DNA of 64,000 nucleotides from CALNBC01 sp040768925 (GTDB lineage Bacteria; Bacillota; Clostridia; Christensenellales; CALWSW01): the NCBI GenBank assembly GCA_040768925.1, contig JAXGLZ010000001.1:930001-994000 (forward strand), in the 5' to 3' direction. The notes below the pieces were generated by a model that searched no databases, had not been told where the DNA came from, and was given only the letters and a program-made list of their open reading frames with translations. Below are positions 41,033 to 50,421 of the stretch, in pieces. How positions within the stretch are numbered: position 1 is the first letter of the stretch; each line of letters opens with the position of its first letter. A program made the position numbers and the translations under genes.

Positions 41033-42766
41033 TTGAAAAAGCTGCTGATTTACCTGAAAGATTACAAAAGAGAGAGCATCCTCGGTCCGTTTTTCAAGAT
41101 GCTGGAAGCGACCTTCGAGCTGCTGGTGCCGCTGGTCATGGCGGCGATCATCGACGTCGGCATCGCCCAAAGGGACGGGGGGTATATCCTCAGGATGTGC
41201 CTCTTGATCGCGGCGCTGGGGGCCGTGGGCCTGATCAGCACGATAACCGCCCAGTATTACGCGGCAAAGGCCGCCGCGGGTTTTGCAAAAAAGCTTAAGC
41301 ACGCGCTGTTTTCGCACATTCAGCGCTTTTCATATTCCGAGCTGGATAGTCTGGGCGCCCCGACGATGATCACGCGAATGACCAGCGACGCAAACCAGGT
41401 GCAGACCGGGATCAACCTGACGCTGCGGCTGCTTTTGCGCTCGCCCTTTGTGGTATTTGGCGCCATGATCATGGCTTTTACGATCGATTCCCGGGCGGCT
41501 CTCGTTTTTGCGGGGGTGATCCCCGTGCTTTCGCTGGTGGTTTTCGGCATCATGCTCTGGTGCGTCCCGCTCTATAAAAAAGTGCAGGCAAAGCTGGACC
41601 GGGTGCTGGGAATGACCCGGGAAAACCTGACCGGCGCAAGGGTGATCCGCGCGTTTTGCAAGGAAGAGGACGAGACCCGGGAATTTTCGGCGAGGAACGA
41701 AGAGCTGGAGCGGGCCCAGAAATTTGTGGGCAGGATTTCCGCCCTGATGAACCCGGCGACCTACGCGATCATCAACATCGCCGTCGCCGGGCTGATCTGG
41801 ATCGGCGCGATCCGGGTGGGCGCGGGGCTGATCACCCAGGGCGCCGTCGTCGCGCTGTACAACTACATGTCTCAGATCCTGATCGAGCTGATCAAGCTCG
41901 CGAACCTCATCATCACCATCACCCGATCGATCGCCAGCGGCAACCGGATTCAGGACGTTTTTGAGATCCGGCCGACGATGGCTTCCCAAAGCGGCGAAAA
42001 GCCGGTTGAAAGCGGCGAAACCGCCGTTGAATTCAGGAACGTGGGCCTGCGCTACCAGGACGCGGGCGGCAACGCGCTGACAGGCATCGCTTTTTCCGCA
42101 AGGCGGGGGGAGACGATCGGCATCATCGGCGGAACGGGCTCGGGCAAGTCCTCCCTCGTGAACCTGATTCCCCGCTTTTATGACGCCACCGAGGGCGAAG
42201 TGCTGATCGGCGGCGCAAACGTCAAAGAGTACCCGGTAAAGGATCTGCGCGCCAGGATCGGAATCGTGCCGCAAAAGGCGGTGCTTTTTTCCGGCAGCAT
42301 CCGGGAAAACCTGCGCTGGGGCAAGGAAGACGCCACGGACGACGAGATGATGGCAGCCCTGAAGACCGCCCAGGCGATGGACATCGTCAAAAGCAAGGGC
42401 GGGCTGGATGATCGAATCGAACAGGGCGGGAAGAACCTTTCCGGCGGGCAGCGGCAAAGGCTGACCATCGCCCGGGCGCTGGTCAGAAAGCCGGAAATCC
42501 TCATCCTGGACGACAGCGCCTCAGCGTTGGATTTTGCCACGGACGCGGCCTTGCGGAAAGCGATCCAGGAACTTGAGGACAGGCCCACAGTGTTCATCGT
42601 TTCCCAGCGGGCTTCCGCCATCCAGCACGCGGATCAGATCATCGTGCTGGAGGACGGCCGCGTGGTGGGGATTGGCAAAAGCGACGTGCTTTTGGCGGAT
42701 TGCGAGGTCTACAGAGAGATCTACGATTCCCAGTTCAGAAAGGAGGGGAAGGCGGTTGTCGGATAA
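41033..42766 (+). CDS. ABC exporter half-transporter with degenerate ATP site
   Basis: A 577-residue half-transporter: six membrane helices followed by an ATPase domain. Walker A is GGTGSGKSS and the signature is canonical, LSGGQRQR. Walker B is ILDDSASALD, with Asp in place of the catalytic Glu, and the H-loop His is replaced by Gln (FIVSQRASA). These changes mark the degenerate partner in heterodimeric exporters such as TM287/288. The TTG start is set by GGAG seven bases upstream. The next gene starts inside its last codons and encodes the active partner. Confidence 0.9.
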   Translation: MKKLLIYLKDYKRESILGPFFKMLEATFELLVPLVMAAIIDVGIAQRDGGYILRMCLLIAALGAVGLISTITAQYYAAKAAAGFAKKLKHALFSHIQRFSYSELDSLGAPTMITRMTSDANQVQTGINLTLRLLLRSPFVVFGAMIMAFTIDSRAALVFAGVIPVLSLVVFGIMLWCVPLYKKVQAKLDRVLGMTRENLTGARVIRAFCKEEDETREFSARNEELERAQKFVGRISALMNPATYAIINIAVAGLIWIGAIRVGAGLITQGAVVALYNYMSQILIELIKLANLIITITRSIASGNRIQDVFEIRPTMASQSGEKPVESGETAVEFRNVGLRYQDAGGNALTGIAFSARRGETIGIIGGTGSGKSSLVNLIPRFYDATEGEVLIGGANVKEYPVKDLRARIGIVPQKAVLFSGSIRENLRWGKEDATDDEMMAALKTAQAMDIVKSKGGLDDRIEQGGKNLSGGQRQRLTIARALVRKPEILILDDSASALDFATDAALRKAIQELEDRPTVFIVSQRASAIQHADQIIVLEDGRVVGIGKSDVLLADCEVYREIYDSQFRKEGKAVVG

Positions 42767-44522
42767 GGCGAAGAAGCGGAAGATCGCAAAAGGAACGCTC
42801 AAAAAGGTGCTGCAAGCTATCGGCCGCCACCGGCTGCTGATGGCGGTTTCCATCCTTTTTGCCGCGGCAACGGTGGCGCTCACCCTTTATGTCCCCATCC
42901 TGATCGGGGAGGCCGTCGATCTCATCATCGGGCCGGGGAATGTGGATTTTGACGGCGTTCTGCGCATCCTTTTGCACATCGGGGCGATCGTTCTGGCGAA
43001 CGCCGCGCTGCAATGGCTGATGAGCATCCTCAACAACAGGATCACCTTCAGGGTCGTGAAAGACGTGCGGGACGAAGCCTTCAAAAAGATCGAAATCCTC
43101 CCGCTGAAATACATCGATTCCCACGCCCATGGCGAGATCGTCAGCCGGGTGATCGCGGACGCGGACCAGTTCGCCGAGGGCCTGCTGCTGGGCTTTGCCC
43201 ATCTTTTTACCGGGGTCGTCACCATTCTGGGCACGCTGGCGTTCATGCTGGCCATCAACTGGCGGATCTCGCTGGTCGTGGTGGTGATCACGCCCCTTTC
43301 CCTTTTTGTGGCGCGGTTCGTCGCAAAAAAGACTTACAGCATGTTCAGGCTCCAGTCCGAAATCAGGGGGGAACAGACCGCCTTTATCGACGAGATGATC
43401 GGCAGCCAGAAGGCCGTTAAAGCTTTTTCCCACGAGAAGGAGGCCATCCGGCAGTTTGACGAAATCAACGAACGGATGGAAACCTGCTCCCGCAGGGCGA
43501 CGTTTTTTTCCTCGCTCACCAACCCGTCCACAAGGTTCATCAACAGTTTAGTCTACGCCGGGGTGGGGTTTTTCGGGGCGCTGACCAGCATCTCGACGGG
43601 CGGGGCGTTCTCCGTCGGCCAGCTCGCCGTTTTTTTGAGCTACGCGAACCAGTATACCAAGCCTTTTAACGAGATTTCCGGCGTCATCACCGAGCTGCAG
43701 AACGCCCTGGCCTGCGCCGCGCGGATTTTTGAGCTGATCGAAGAGCAGCCCCAGGCCCCCGAGGCCGAAAACGCCGCGGTGCTGGAGAACATCGCCGGCA
43801 ACGTGGCCATGGAAGGGGTCGAATTCTCCTACGTTCCGGAAAAGGCGCTGATCAAAAACTTCAACCTTTGTGTTAAGCCCGGCCAGCGGATCGCCCTCGT
43901 CGGCCCGACGGGCTGCGGAAAGACCACCATCATCAATCTGCTGATGCGGTTTTACGACGTGGACGCGGGAAGCATCCGGGTGGAAGGGAATGACATCCGA
44001 AGCGTTACCAGAAAGAGCTTGCGGAGCGGCTACGGCATGGTGCTGCAGGACACCTGGCTGAAAACCGGAACGATCAAAGAAAACATCGCCATGGGCAGGC
44101 CGGACGCGACGGAAGAGGAGATCGTCTCCGCGGCGAAAGCCTCCCACGCCCACGGTTTCATCATGCGCCTGCCCAACGGCTACGACACCGTGGTCACAGA
44201 AGACGGCGGCAGCCTTTCTTCCGGCCAGAAGCAGCTTTTGTGCATCGCCCGGGTGATGCTCTGCCTGCCGCCCATGCTGATCCTGGACGAGGCGACCTCC
44301 TCGATCGACACCCGGACGGAAATCAAGATCCAGCAGGCCTTCGCCCGGCTGATGAAGGGGCGGACCAGCTTTATCGTCGCTCACAGGCTGTCCACCATCC
44401 GGGAGGCGGACGTGATCCTCGTCATGCGGGAAGGAAACATCGTCGAGCAGGGCAGGCACGAAGAATTGCTGGAGCGGGGCGGTTTTTACGCAAAGCTGTA
44501 CAACAGCCAGTTTGCGGTCTGA
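42756..44522 (+). CDS. ABC exporter half-transporter with catalytic ATP site
   Basis: A 588-residue partner of the preceding protein. Walker A is GPTGCGKTT, Walker B is ILDEATSSID with the catalytic Glu, and the H-loop His is kept (IVAHRLST). Its own signature is the weakened LSSGQKQ. The combination with the first subunit gives one functional and one degenerate ATP site. The TTG start behind AGGAGGGGAAGG overlaps the previous stop by 11 bases, ensuring coupled translation. Such exporters move drugs, lipids or peptides; the cargo is unknown. Confidence 0.92.
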   Translation: MSDKAKKRKIAKGTLKKVLQAIGRHRLLMAVSILFAAATVALTLYVPILIGEAVDLIIGPGNVDFDGVLRILLHIGAIVLANAALQWLMSILNNRITFRVVKDVRDEAFKKIEILPLKYIDSHAHGEIVSRVIADADQFAEGLLLGFAHLFTGVVTILGTLAFMLAINWRISLVVVVITPLSLFVARFVAKKTYSMFRLQSEIRGEQTAFIDEMIGSQKAVKAFSHEKEAIRQFDEINERMETCSRRATFFSSLTNPSTRFINSLVYAGVGFFGALTSISTGGAFSVGQLAVFLSYANQYTKPFNEISGVITELQNALACAARIFELIEEQPQAPEAENAAVLENIAGNVAMEGVEFSYVPEKALIKNFNLCVKPGQRIALVGPTGCGKTTIINLLMRFYDVDAGSIRVEGNDIRSVTRKSLRSGYGMVLQDTWLKTGTIKENIAMGRPDATEEEIVSAAKASHAHGFIMRLPNGYDTVVTEDGGSLSSGQKQLLCIARVMLCLPPMLILDEATSSIDTRTEIKIQQAFARLMKGRTSFIVAHRLSTIREADVILVMREGNIVEQGRHEELLERGGFYAKLYNSQFAV

Positions 44523-44645
44523 CGGATTTGGCGGATCAAGCGAAGCGGGAGGCTTCCCTTTTTGCGCCGCGCGCCCCGAAAGCCGGTTCCGCTTGCGGGT
44601 GAAGGGCTTGTCTGGCATAATAAAAGCAATGATGGGAAGGGATGA

Positions 44646-45557
44646 ATGCCCGTGTATGCTGACAGGCAGATCGTAAAACCGGCCGTTTCCCGCTCAAAAA
44701 CGCGAAGAAAGCTGGGGATGCTTTATCACGGGGCGCTGCGGCGCTTTTTGTGGATCAGGCTGAACCATCTTTTCGCCAAAGAGAAGGCAAAGCCCCTGAC
44801 GCACCCGTATTTCAGCCATAAAACGCCGCTTTTGCGAAAACTGAAAGACGTGGAGATGCGGTACCAATACAACAAGATCGTCAATCTTCGCATCGCCGCG
44901 CAAAAGCTGGATGGCATTGTGCTTCACCCGGGGGAGATCTTCAGCTATTGGAAGCTGATCGGCAAACCGGCGCGGCGGAGGGGCTTTATCGAAGGCATGG
45001 TGCTGCGCGGCGGCCGGGTGGGCCCGGGGGTGGGCGGCGGGCTGTGCCAGCTTTCCAATTTGATCTTCTGGATGACCCTGCATACGCCGCTGACGGTGAT
45101 CGAGCGCCACAGGCACGGGTATGACGTTTTTCCGGATTCGGACCGCACCCAGCCTTTTGGCAGCGGGGCGACCTGCTTTTATCCCCACGGCGACCTGATG
45201 ATCCAAAACGGGACGGACGCGGATTTTCAGCTCTTGGTCAAGGTCGGCGATCAGTTCCTGGAAGGGGAATGGCGGTCGGCCGACTCGCCGAAGCTGAAAT
45301 ACGCGGTTGTGGAAAAGAACCACGAAATGCGCGGGGAGTATTGGGGCGGATACAGCCGCAGAAACGAGCTTTACAGGCAGATCTTCAGCCTGGACGGCAG
45401 TTTGCTGAGCGAGGAATTCATCGTTTCGAATTCGGCCATCATGATGTATTCCCCGTTTCTCGCGGAAGGTTCCCAAACCGCCGCCGACGAAGGCGGAAAA
45501 ATCCCGCGCAAGAACGAAACCTGCGAGCCGCGCGGCGGGGAGGGAGCCGCTTTTTAG
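44646..45557 (+). CDS. VanW family protein
   Basis: A 303-residue VanW-like protein. The core motif region is present: LHPGEIFSYWKLIGKP, GGGLCQLSNLIFWMTLH and FPDSDRTQPFGSGAT. VanW was named from the VanB vancomycin-resistance cluster, but its biochemical role is not known and most homologues lie outside resistance loci, as here. There is no clear signal peptide. The gene stands alone after the ABC exporter and ends at a strong terminator. Confidence 0.88.
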   Translation: MPVYADRQIVKPAVSRSKTRRKLGMLYHGALRRFLWIRLNHLFAKEKAKPLTHPYFSHKTPLLRKLKDVEMRYQYNKIVNLRIAAQKLDGIVLHPGEIFSYWKLIGKPARRRGFIEGMVLRGGRVGPGVGGGLCQLSNLIFWMTLHTPLTVIERHRHGYDVFPDSDRTQPFGSGATCFYPHGDLMIQNGTDADFQLLVKVGDQFLEGEWRSADSPKLKYAVVEKNHEMRGEYWGGYSRRNELYRQIFSLDGSLLSEEFIVSNSAIMMYSPFLAEGSQTAADEGGKIPRKNETCEPRGGEGAAF

Positions 45558-45578
45558 CCCCGCCGCCCGATAACAGGC

Positions 45579-45627
45579 AAACCGGCCTTCCGTTTCACCA
45601 GATCGGTGAAGGGCAGGGCCGGTTTTT
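45579..45627 (+). terminator. Terminator of the VanW gene
   Basis: AAACCGGCC (45579-45587) pairs with GGCCGGTTT (45617-45625) with an inner stem (TTTCACC with GGTGAA), and T residues follow. Confidence 0.75.
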
Positions 45628-45931
45628 TCATGTTTTTTGCGCCGCAACGATGCGCTGCGGGGCCAAAAGCCGCATAGGGTATGGGAATATATTGGTGTTC
45701 CTTGGTGAAACGATGGAATTTTAGCGGTTCGATGATTATTGAAATTCCCACACATATCATGAATCAGCGGTTTTTTGCGGATGGAGCCCGGGGGCTTTTG
45801 GGCCGAAGGGTTCTGATCGCGCGGCGCAAATCCCAAAAAGTGAAGGGAATTCGTATTCTATCATGAATGCCGATTCACTTGAACACCATTTCCAAACAAC
45901 CGGCGACACAAACAGATTCGAGGTGCTTCAC

Positions 45932-46627
45932 ATGCAAAATTCAAGCGCGGAAAACATCCATAAAACCATAGTGCCGCCTCTGGCCTTCGTTGCCTGCGGG
46001 GACGACGCGCTTCCGACGGTTTTGTTTAAGGCGAAAACGCCGGGCGGGTGCTTTTATTTTCACAGGGACCGGATCACCGTCGCAATGGCCGAAACCGCTG
46101 TAAAAGACGGGGAAGACCCTGTGCGGCAAGGCGCGGTTTTGCAGCTTTTCTTTCTGGGCGCGCGGGAGGAGGCCGTTGTAAAAGGCGGGGGGGAAACCGG
46201 CGGGAAGCTCAACTATTGGATCGGCAACGACCCGGAAGAATGGCGCGCCGATCTTCCGGTCTACGAAAAGCTGAAATACGAGGGGATCTGGGAAGGCGTG
46301 GACCTGGAGGTTTTCGGGGACGGATACGGGCTCAAATTCAACTGGATGCTGAACAGGGCAAGTGCCGCCGGCGCGGTCAGGCTGCACTGGGAGGGGATCG
46401 AGGAACTGGCTCTGAGCGAAGAGGGCAGCCTGCTGATCCGCCATCCCCAGGGCGTGATGGCGGACACCGCCCCGACCGCCTGGCAGGTTTTTGGCACAAG
46501 GGAGAGAAAAGTCGGCTGCGCTTATGCCCTTTTGGGCGGAGGGGACTTCGGATTTTCAATTTTTGGCGAATACGACTCCGATTCACCGCTGGTGATCGAC
46601 CCGGTGATCCCCATTCCGCGTTCATAG
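45932..46627 (+). CDS. Second stand-alone DUF7948-like domain protein
   Basis: A 231-residue paralogue of the 38706-39389 product. Shared landmarks are LKYEGIWEGVDLEV, VRLHWEGIEELALSEEGSLL, APTAWQVFG and the closing LVIDPVIP. NYWIGNDPEEWRADLPVY is close to the family consensus. As in the paralogue the chain stops where SBBP propeller repeats would normally begin, and there is no signal peptide. The start is placed at 45932 because GAGGTG lies six bases before it, which gives the same length as the paralogue; ATG 45863 is an alternative. Function unknown. Confidence 0.7.
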   Translation: MQNSSAENIHKTIVPPLAFVACGDDALPTVLFKAKTPGGCFYFHRDRITVAMAETAVKDGEDPVRQGAVLQLFFLGAREEAVVKGGGETGGKLNYWIGNDPEEWRADLPVYEKLKYEGIWEGVDLEVFGDGYGLKFNWMLNRASAAGAVRLHWEGIEELALSEEGSLLIRHPQGVMADTAPTAWQVFGTRERKVGCAYALLGGGDFGFSIFGEYDSDSPLVIDPVIPIPRS

Positions 46628-47168
46628 GCCGCGGCCTTTTCAACGCCTGCCGGAGCGCGGCGGCGGATGCTGCGGGCCGGGCCCATGCTGCCGGCTGCTC
46701 CCATTCCGCGAATACCCCCGCCGCCCCAAACGTTTCGTGCCGATCTTTACAATAACGATAAGCCCCGGAGCAAGCCAAAGGGTCAACAGGGTGGAAAAAA
46801 AGAATAGCACCCCCGGAAAGAGGGACGGTCTTGTGCCGGTTTCCCTTGATCCGCTGGGGTGCAATTGGGATAAATCGGGTTAAACCCGGAGTTTGATCCA
46901 AAAATGAAGGCCGGCGCGGCGGTGTCCGCCGTTTTCTTTCGGGTCCGCGGCTTCTGCCAAAAAGAGGACGCCGCCGCTTAACGCGCAGCGCAGGGCGTTC
47001 ATCGTTCCAACGGGGGCGAGGAGGGGACCCTCCATCACCGGCCTGCCCATCACGCCGCCCGTTGGCGCAAATCCGGGCAGAAGAAACAATGGGCGGGCCG
47101 GATTCCTCCCCCGCCGTTTCCGCTTCCGGATGAAAAACGAAGTTCCCATAGCTGCCCCGGCATGCCCG
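46628..47168. other. Intergenic stretch without a convincing gene
   Basis: About 540 GC-rich bases. Two minus-strand frames of 74 and 89 codons are open, one with a hydrophobic stretch, but neither has a clear ribosome-binding site or recognised features. I regard them as unproven. Confidence 0.45.
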
Positions 47169-47315
47169 TTATTCCACGCTTTTCAGCGCCTTTGCCATAT
47201 GGATGCGGTTGGGCGCGCGATCGGTGATCCGATTGACGGCGACGGCAAAGCAGAATGTGATTGCCGCCGAAATCAGATAGCTGACGGACTCCACATGCAC
47301 CGCAAAATTGATCGG
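47169..47315 (-). pseudogene. C-terminal remnant of an FtsX/MacB-type ABC permease
   Basis: The last 48 codons of a permease remain, with a membrane helix (SYLISAAITFCFAVAVN) and the family-typical ending MAKALKSVE followed by a stop. An upstream stop and the lack of any start show that the rest has been deleted. Confidence 0.55.
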
Positions 47316-47330
47316 TTACTTATACGCAGG

Positions 47331-47756
47331 TTATTTTGCGATCAGAATCAGACCAACCGCACACACGCCCATTCCCAGTATTTGGCGTAAGCTGAGCGCT
47401 TCCTTGTAGAAGAAAAATCCAACGATTAGCAAAACACAAGCCAGAGTTATACTGGCGAATAAATTTGCAATGCTTATTTTCCATCCGGCACGATAAACAC
47501 ATAGAAATCCAAACTCCAAGCCAACAATTGCGACGCCGTGCGCATAGGCCGTCCAATTCGCTTTGGATAATTCCAGCAAAAAGCTTTTCTTTTCGCTGGT
47601 AACAAAGCACATAATTACTGAACAAATCATAGCTATTAGGTAACTAACAGAAAGCGAAGCAAATGAATTGATCGTTGCCGGTGTTGATTTTGCGCTGATG
47701 TTGTAAATTGTATTTGCAGCAACAACAATCAGAATCGGTCCCAACATATTCCACAT
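47331..47756 (-). CDS. Small EamA/DMT-superfamily membrane protein
   Basis: A 141-residue membrane protein with four to five hydrophobic helices, matching one half of an EamA-type drug/metabolite transporter. Helix 1 is MLGPILIVVAANTIYNI, and the C-terminal helix after a conserved Glu reads FFYKEALSLRQILGMGVC. Half-size EamA proteins work as dimers. The start follows GAGGGG at eight bases. A terminator-like hairpin sits in its own leader, so it is likely regulated by attenuation. Confidence 0.78.
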   Translation of the reverse strand: MWNMLGPILIVVAANTIYNISAKSTPATINSFASLSVSYLIAMICSVIMCFVTSEKKSFLLELSKANWTAYAHGVAIVGLEFGFLCVYRAGWKISIANLFASITLACVLLIVGFFFYKEALSLRQILGMGVCAVGLILIAK

Positions 47757-47770
47757 AGCATAAACCCCTC

Positions 47771-47813
47771 AAAGAAAACGAAAAGCCGTATGCAAGTCAG
47801 CCTCGCATACGGC
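47771..47813 (-). terminator. Terminator/attenuator in the leader of the EamA-like gene
   Basis: On the minus strand GCCGTATGC (47805-47813) pairs with GCATACGGC (47785-47793) and is followed by TTTTCGTTTTCTTT. The ribosome-binding site and start codon come directly after it. Confidence 0.65.
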
Positions 47814-47851
47814 AGGTGCTCATCCGATGATATATACAATATCATGTGGTC

Positions 47852-47879
47852 ATTATACATGAAGGACCATAGTTTGCAA
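47852..47879 (-). promoter_or_regulatory. Promoter of the EamA-like gene
   Basis: TTGCAA (47874-47879) and TATAAT (47852-47857) are 16 bases apart on the minus strand, giving a leader of about 90 bases that contains the hairpin. Confidence 0.65.
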
Positions 47880-48084
47880 CAACAGACTTCTGTTTACCGG
47901 TGGGTTTCAGTTTAAACATTAAGTGGGCGTTTTTATGATCAGGCACTTGCTCGTCCCAAGTCTGGCTTCGCCTGTCGTCTCCATAAAAATGGCGCGGGAA
48001 GGCGCACCGAGCGTGCGGACGATTCAATGCCGTCATGGCGCGCGCCGGCAGCAGACCCTTCTGGGTCCCGTTCAGGCCGCCGGC

Positions 48085-49104
48085 TTAGCCGGTGGTTTTG
48101 ACGATGCCACCGCGCAGGAAATTCGGCGAGTATTGCGCTGCGAGCAGAATCGCCTCGACCATGCTGACCGCGCTGGCCTGGCCTGTTCCGGCAATGTCGA
48201 GGGCGGTGCCATGATCGACGGAGGTGCGCAGGATCGGCATTCCGCATGTGATGGAGATCGTTTTTTCAAAATCCAGCGTCTTTGTGGCGATGTGGCCCTG
48301 GTCGTGATACAGGCTCAGCACGCTGTTGTATCTGCCCTTCAGGGCCAAATGGAACACGGAATCCGCACCGATAGGGCCTTCGACGCGATAGCCTTCCTTT
48401 TTCAGCTGTTCGACCGCGGGAATCACCTCTTCGGCCTCTTCTCTGCCGAACAGGCCGCGCTCGCCGCTGTGCGGGTTCAATCCCGCGACGGCCATCGTGC
48501 CTTTCCCCACGCCGAGCTGATCGAGCGCCGCCTGGCAGCGCCTGACATAATCGACGATGCGCTCTTTTTTCACCAGGTCGCACGCCTCGCGCATCGAAAC
48601 ATGGCGGGACAGGAAAAACACCCGCAGGTTCCGCACCTGAAACAGCGTCAGCGGGTCCGGGGTGTTCGTCAGGTCACCAAAGATTTCCGTGTGCCCAATG
48701 TAGGGAATCCCGCCGGCTTTCAGCGCTTCCTTATTGATCGGCGTCGTCGCGACGGCGGCGACATAGCCGCCGTTGGCAAGCTCGATCGCCTTTCTGATAT
48801 ACGCAAAAGACGCTTTGCCGCACGCGCCGTCAATCTCCCCGATTTTGAAGGCGCCGCTTTTCAGATCGCCCAGACTGATCAGGTTCAAAACACCGCTCTT
48901 GTAATCGCCCTCTTCGGGGTATTGGATTTCTTTTATGCGAACGTCCGCGCCAACAATGCGGATCGCGTTTTCCATGATGCTCTTTTCCCCGACGACGACG
49001 CAGTTTGCCGCCTGCAAAACCGCCTCCTCCGCGATGGCTTTTGCGACGATTTCCGGTCCGATGCCCGCCGGATCGCCTATCGGAATTGCGATGTATGGTT
49101 TCAC
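48085..49104 (-). CDS. Four-carbon acid sugar phosphate dehydrogenase (PdxA2 type)
   Basis: A 339-residue PdxA-family metal-dependent dehydrogenase. Metal ligands and substrate residues are visible in GHTEIFGDL, LYHDQGHIATKTL and TSVDHGTALDIAG. True PdxA serves pyridoxal phosphate synthesis, but homologues next to DUF1537 kinases (PdxA2) oxidise and decarboxylate D-threonate or D-erythronate 4-phosphate to dihydroxyacetone phosphate. The neighbouring kinase makes the PdxA2 role far more likely. It overlaps the kinase gene by four bases. Its stop codon lies in the loop of a CCACCGGC hairpin. Confidence 0.88.
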   Translation of the reverse strand: MKPYIAIPIGDPAGIGPEIVAKAIAEEAVLQAANCVVVGEKSIMENAIRIVGADVRIKEIQYPEEGDYKSGVLNLISLGDLKSGAFKIGEIDGACGKASFAYIRKAIELANGGYVAAVATTPINKEALKAGGIPYIGHTEIFGDLTNTPDPLTLFQVRNLRVFFLSRHVSMREACDLVKKERIVDYVRRCQAALDQLGVGKGTMAVAGLNPHSGERGLFGREEAEEVIPAVEQLKKEGYRVEGPIGADSVFHLALKGRYNSVLSLYHDQGHIATKTLDFEKTISITCGMPILRTSVDHGTALDIAGTGQASAVSMVEAILLAAQYSPNFLRGGIVKTTG

Positions 49105-50417
49105 ACAAAGTCCTCCTGTGCTTTCTTTTTCAGATAATCCATGCAGGCGCAGAGGGCGTTTTTATCGCCCGCCATGCCGCCCTTTGTCGCGATTTTCATG
49201 CCGCTTTTTTCGCCGCCTGCCAGCTCGCCGTAGGCCGCCAGGGGGATGATCTCGGCGTGCAGGGCGATTCCCGCGGCCCCCAGGCGCGTTGTCACGGCGA
49301 CCGTGATGTCGCCCCCGCTGGCGTACAGGCCATGGAAGGCGTCGCCCTTCGTCAGCCGAACCGTGATTTCAGCAAGGCCGTCATTGATCGTTTGGCAGAG
49401 CGCGGCTTTCGACCGGCCGTATTTGGCTTCGAGCGCGTCGAACTGCAGGCGGTTTTCGGGGAAAATCCCGTCCCCCACGACCAGAACCATATCATGTTCC
49501 CCGCATTTTCGCAAAACGGCGGAAACCACGCGGGCAATCTCGGCTTCCCGCGCGGGATCGTCCAGCAGACTGCGGGTGTTGACGTATTCGCACAGCGCGG
49601 TCCGCGCGCGCAAAAATTCGTCCACCTGCTGCGCGGCGACGGGGTTGACGCTGCCGATTACGCCGAGGACGCGCCCCGCCGCTTTTTGCTGTTCCTGCTG
49701 CTCTGCGGCGATCAGCCTGCTCGCGGCGGCCGCCGTGAAGGGCCCCGGATCGACGGATATAAAGGCGACGCCGCTGGCGACGGCCGCATCGGCGATCAGG
49801 TCGATGTCCTCCTGCGCGGTTCCGTCCACTAGAATGATCCGCACGCCTTCTTGATGCAATGCGCGGATCTTTTCCGCAACGGCTTCGCTGCCCCGCGTCA
49901 GGTCGTCCATGGTCAGCAAAGCGGATCTGCGGCGGGATTGCCGGTCGTAAAGCAGCTTCAGGCTGGAGGTGTGAACCGGGGCGGTGGGGTCTATGGCGGC
50001 CTCTGTGCGGTGGAGGGGGACCGTGCCGACCAGCAGGAATCCGCCGAGCAGCATCCGCCCAGCTTTGGGGAAGCACGGAGCGACGATCGCGGCGGTGTCT
50101 TCGCCCAGCGCATCCAGCATGGCGTCGGTTTCGCTGCCCAGATTGCCGCGCAAGGTGCTGTCGATGCGCTTTGCAAAGAGCTTGATTTTTTCGGACTTCA
50201 TGGCTTCGGCAATGCGGAAAACGCGCGAATACGCTTCGTCCGCACCCACGGAGCGGCTGTTCGTGGGGAAGACCGCGCAGGTATATTGTTCGATGTCCTC
50301 CCGCCGCAAATCCTGCGCGTTCAGAATCGTGCAGGTGGGATAGCCCATTTTGCGAAGAAGCACGCCTGTGGCGTTGCCGCCGGTCAGGTCGTCCGCAACC
50401 ACGACGCATTGCAGCAC
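49101..50417 (-). CDS. Four-carbon acid sugar kinase (DUF1537 family)
   Basis: A 438-residue kinase. The N-terminal substrate-binding domain begins VVVADDLTGGNATG, and RIDSTLRGN is the family signature. The C-terminal nucleotide-binding domain has LYASGGDITVAV. Characterised members (DtnK, OtnK) phosphorylate D-threonate or 3-oxo-tetronates. Together with the PdxA2-type dehydrogenase this points to D-threonate or D-erythronate use. No epimerase, aldolase or transporter for the pathway lies beside it. The gene starts four bases after the DeoR regulator. Confidence 0.9.
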   Translation of the reverse strand: MLQCVVVADDLTGGNATGVLLRKMGYPTCTILNAQDLRREDIEQYTCAVFPTNSRSVGADEAYSRVFRIAEAMKSEKIKLFAKRIDSTLRGNLGSETDAMLDALGEDTAAIVAPCFPKAGRMLLGGFLLVGTVPLHRTEAAIDPTAPVHTSSLKLLYDRQSRRRSALLTMDDLTRGSEAVAEKIRALHQEGVRIILVDGTAQEDIDLIADAAVASGVAFISVDPGPFTAAAASRLIAAEQQEQQKAAGRVLGVIGSVNPVAAQQVDEFLRARTALCEYVNTRSLLDDPAREAEIARVVSAVLRKCGEHDMVLVVGDGIFPENRLQFDALEAKYGRSKAALCQTINDGLAEITVRLTKGDAFHGLYASGGDITVAVTTRLGAAGIALHAEIIPLAAYGELAGGEKSGMKIATKGGMAGDKNALCACMDYLKKKAQEDFV

Positions 50418-50421
50418 AAAA

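Noticed and set aside
46880..47149. 89-codon minus-strand frame
   Set aside because: Low-complexity, Arg/Pro/Gly-rich composition, no ribosome-binding site and no recognised family.
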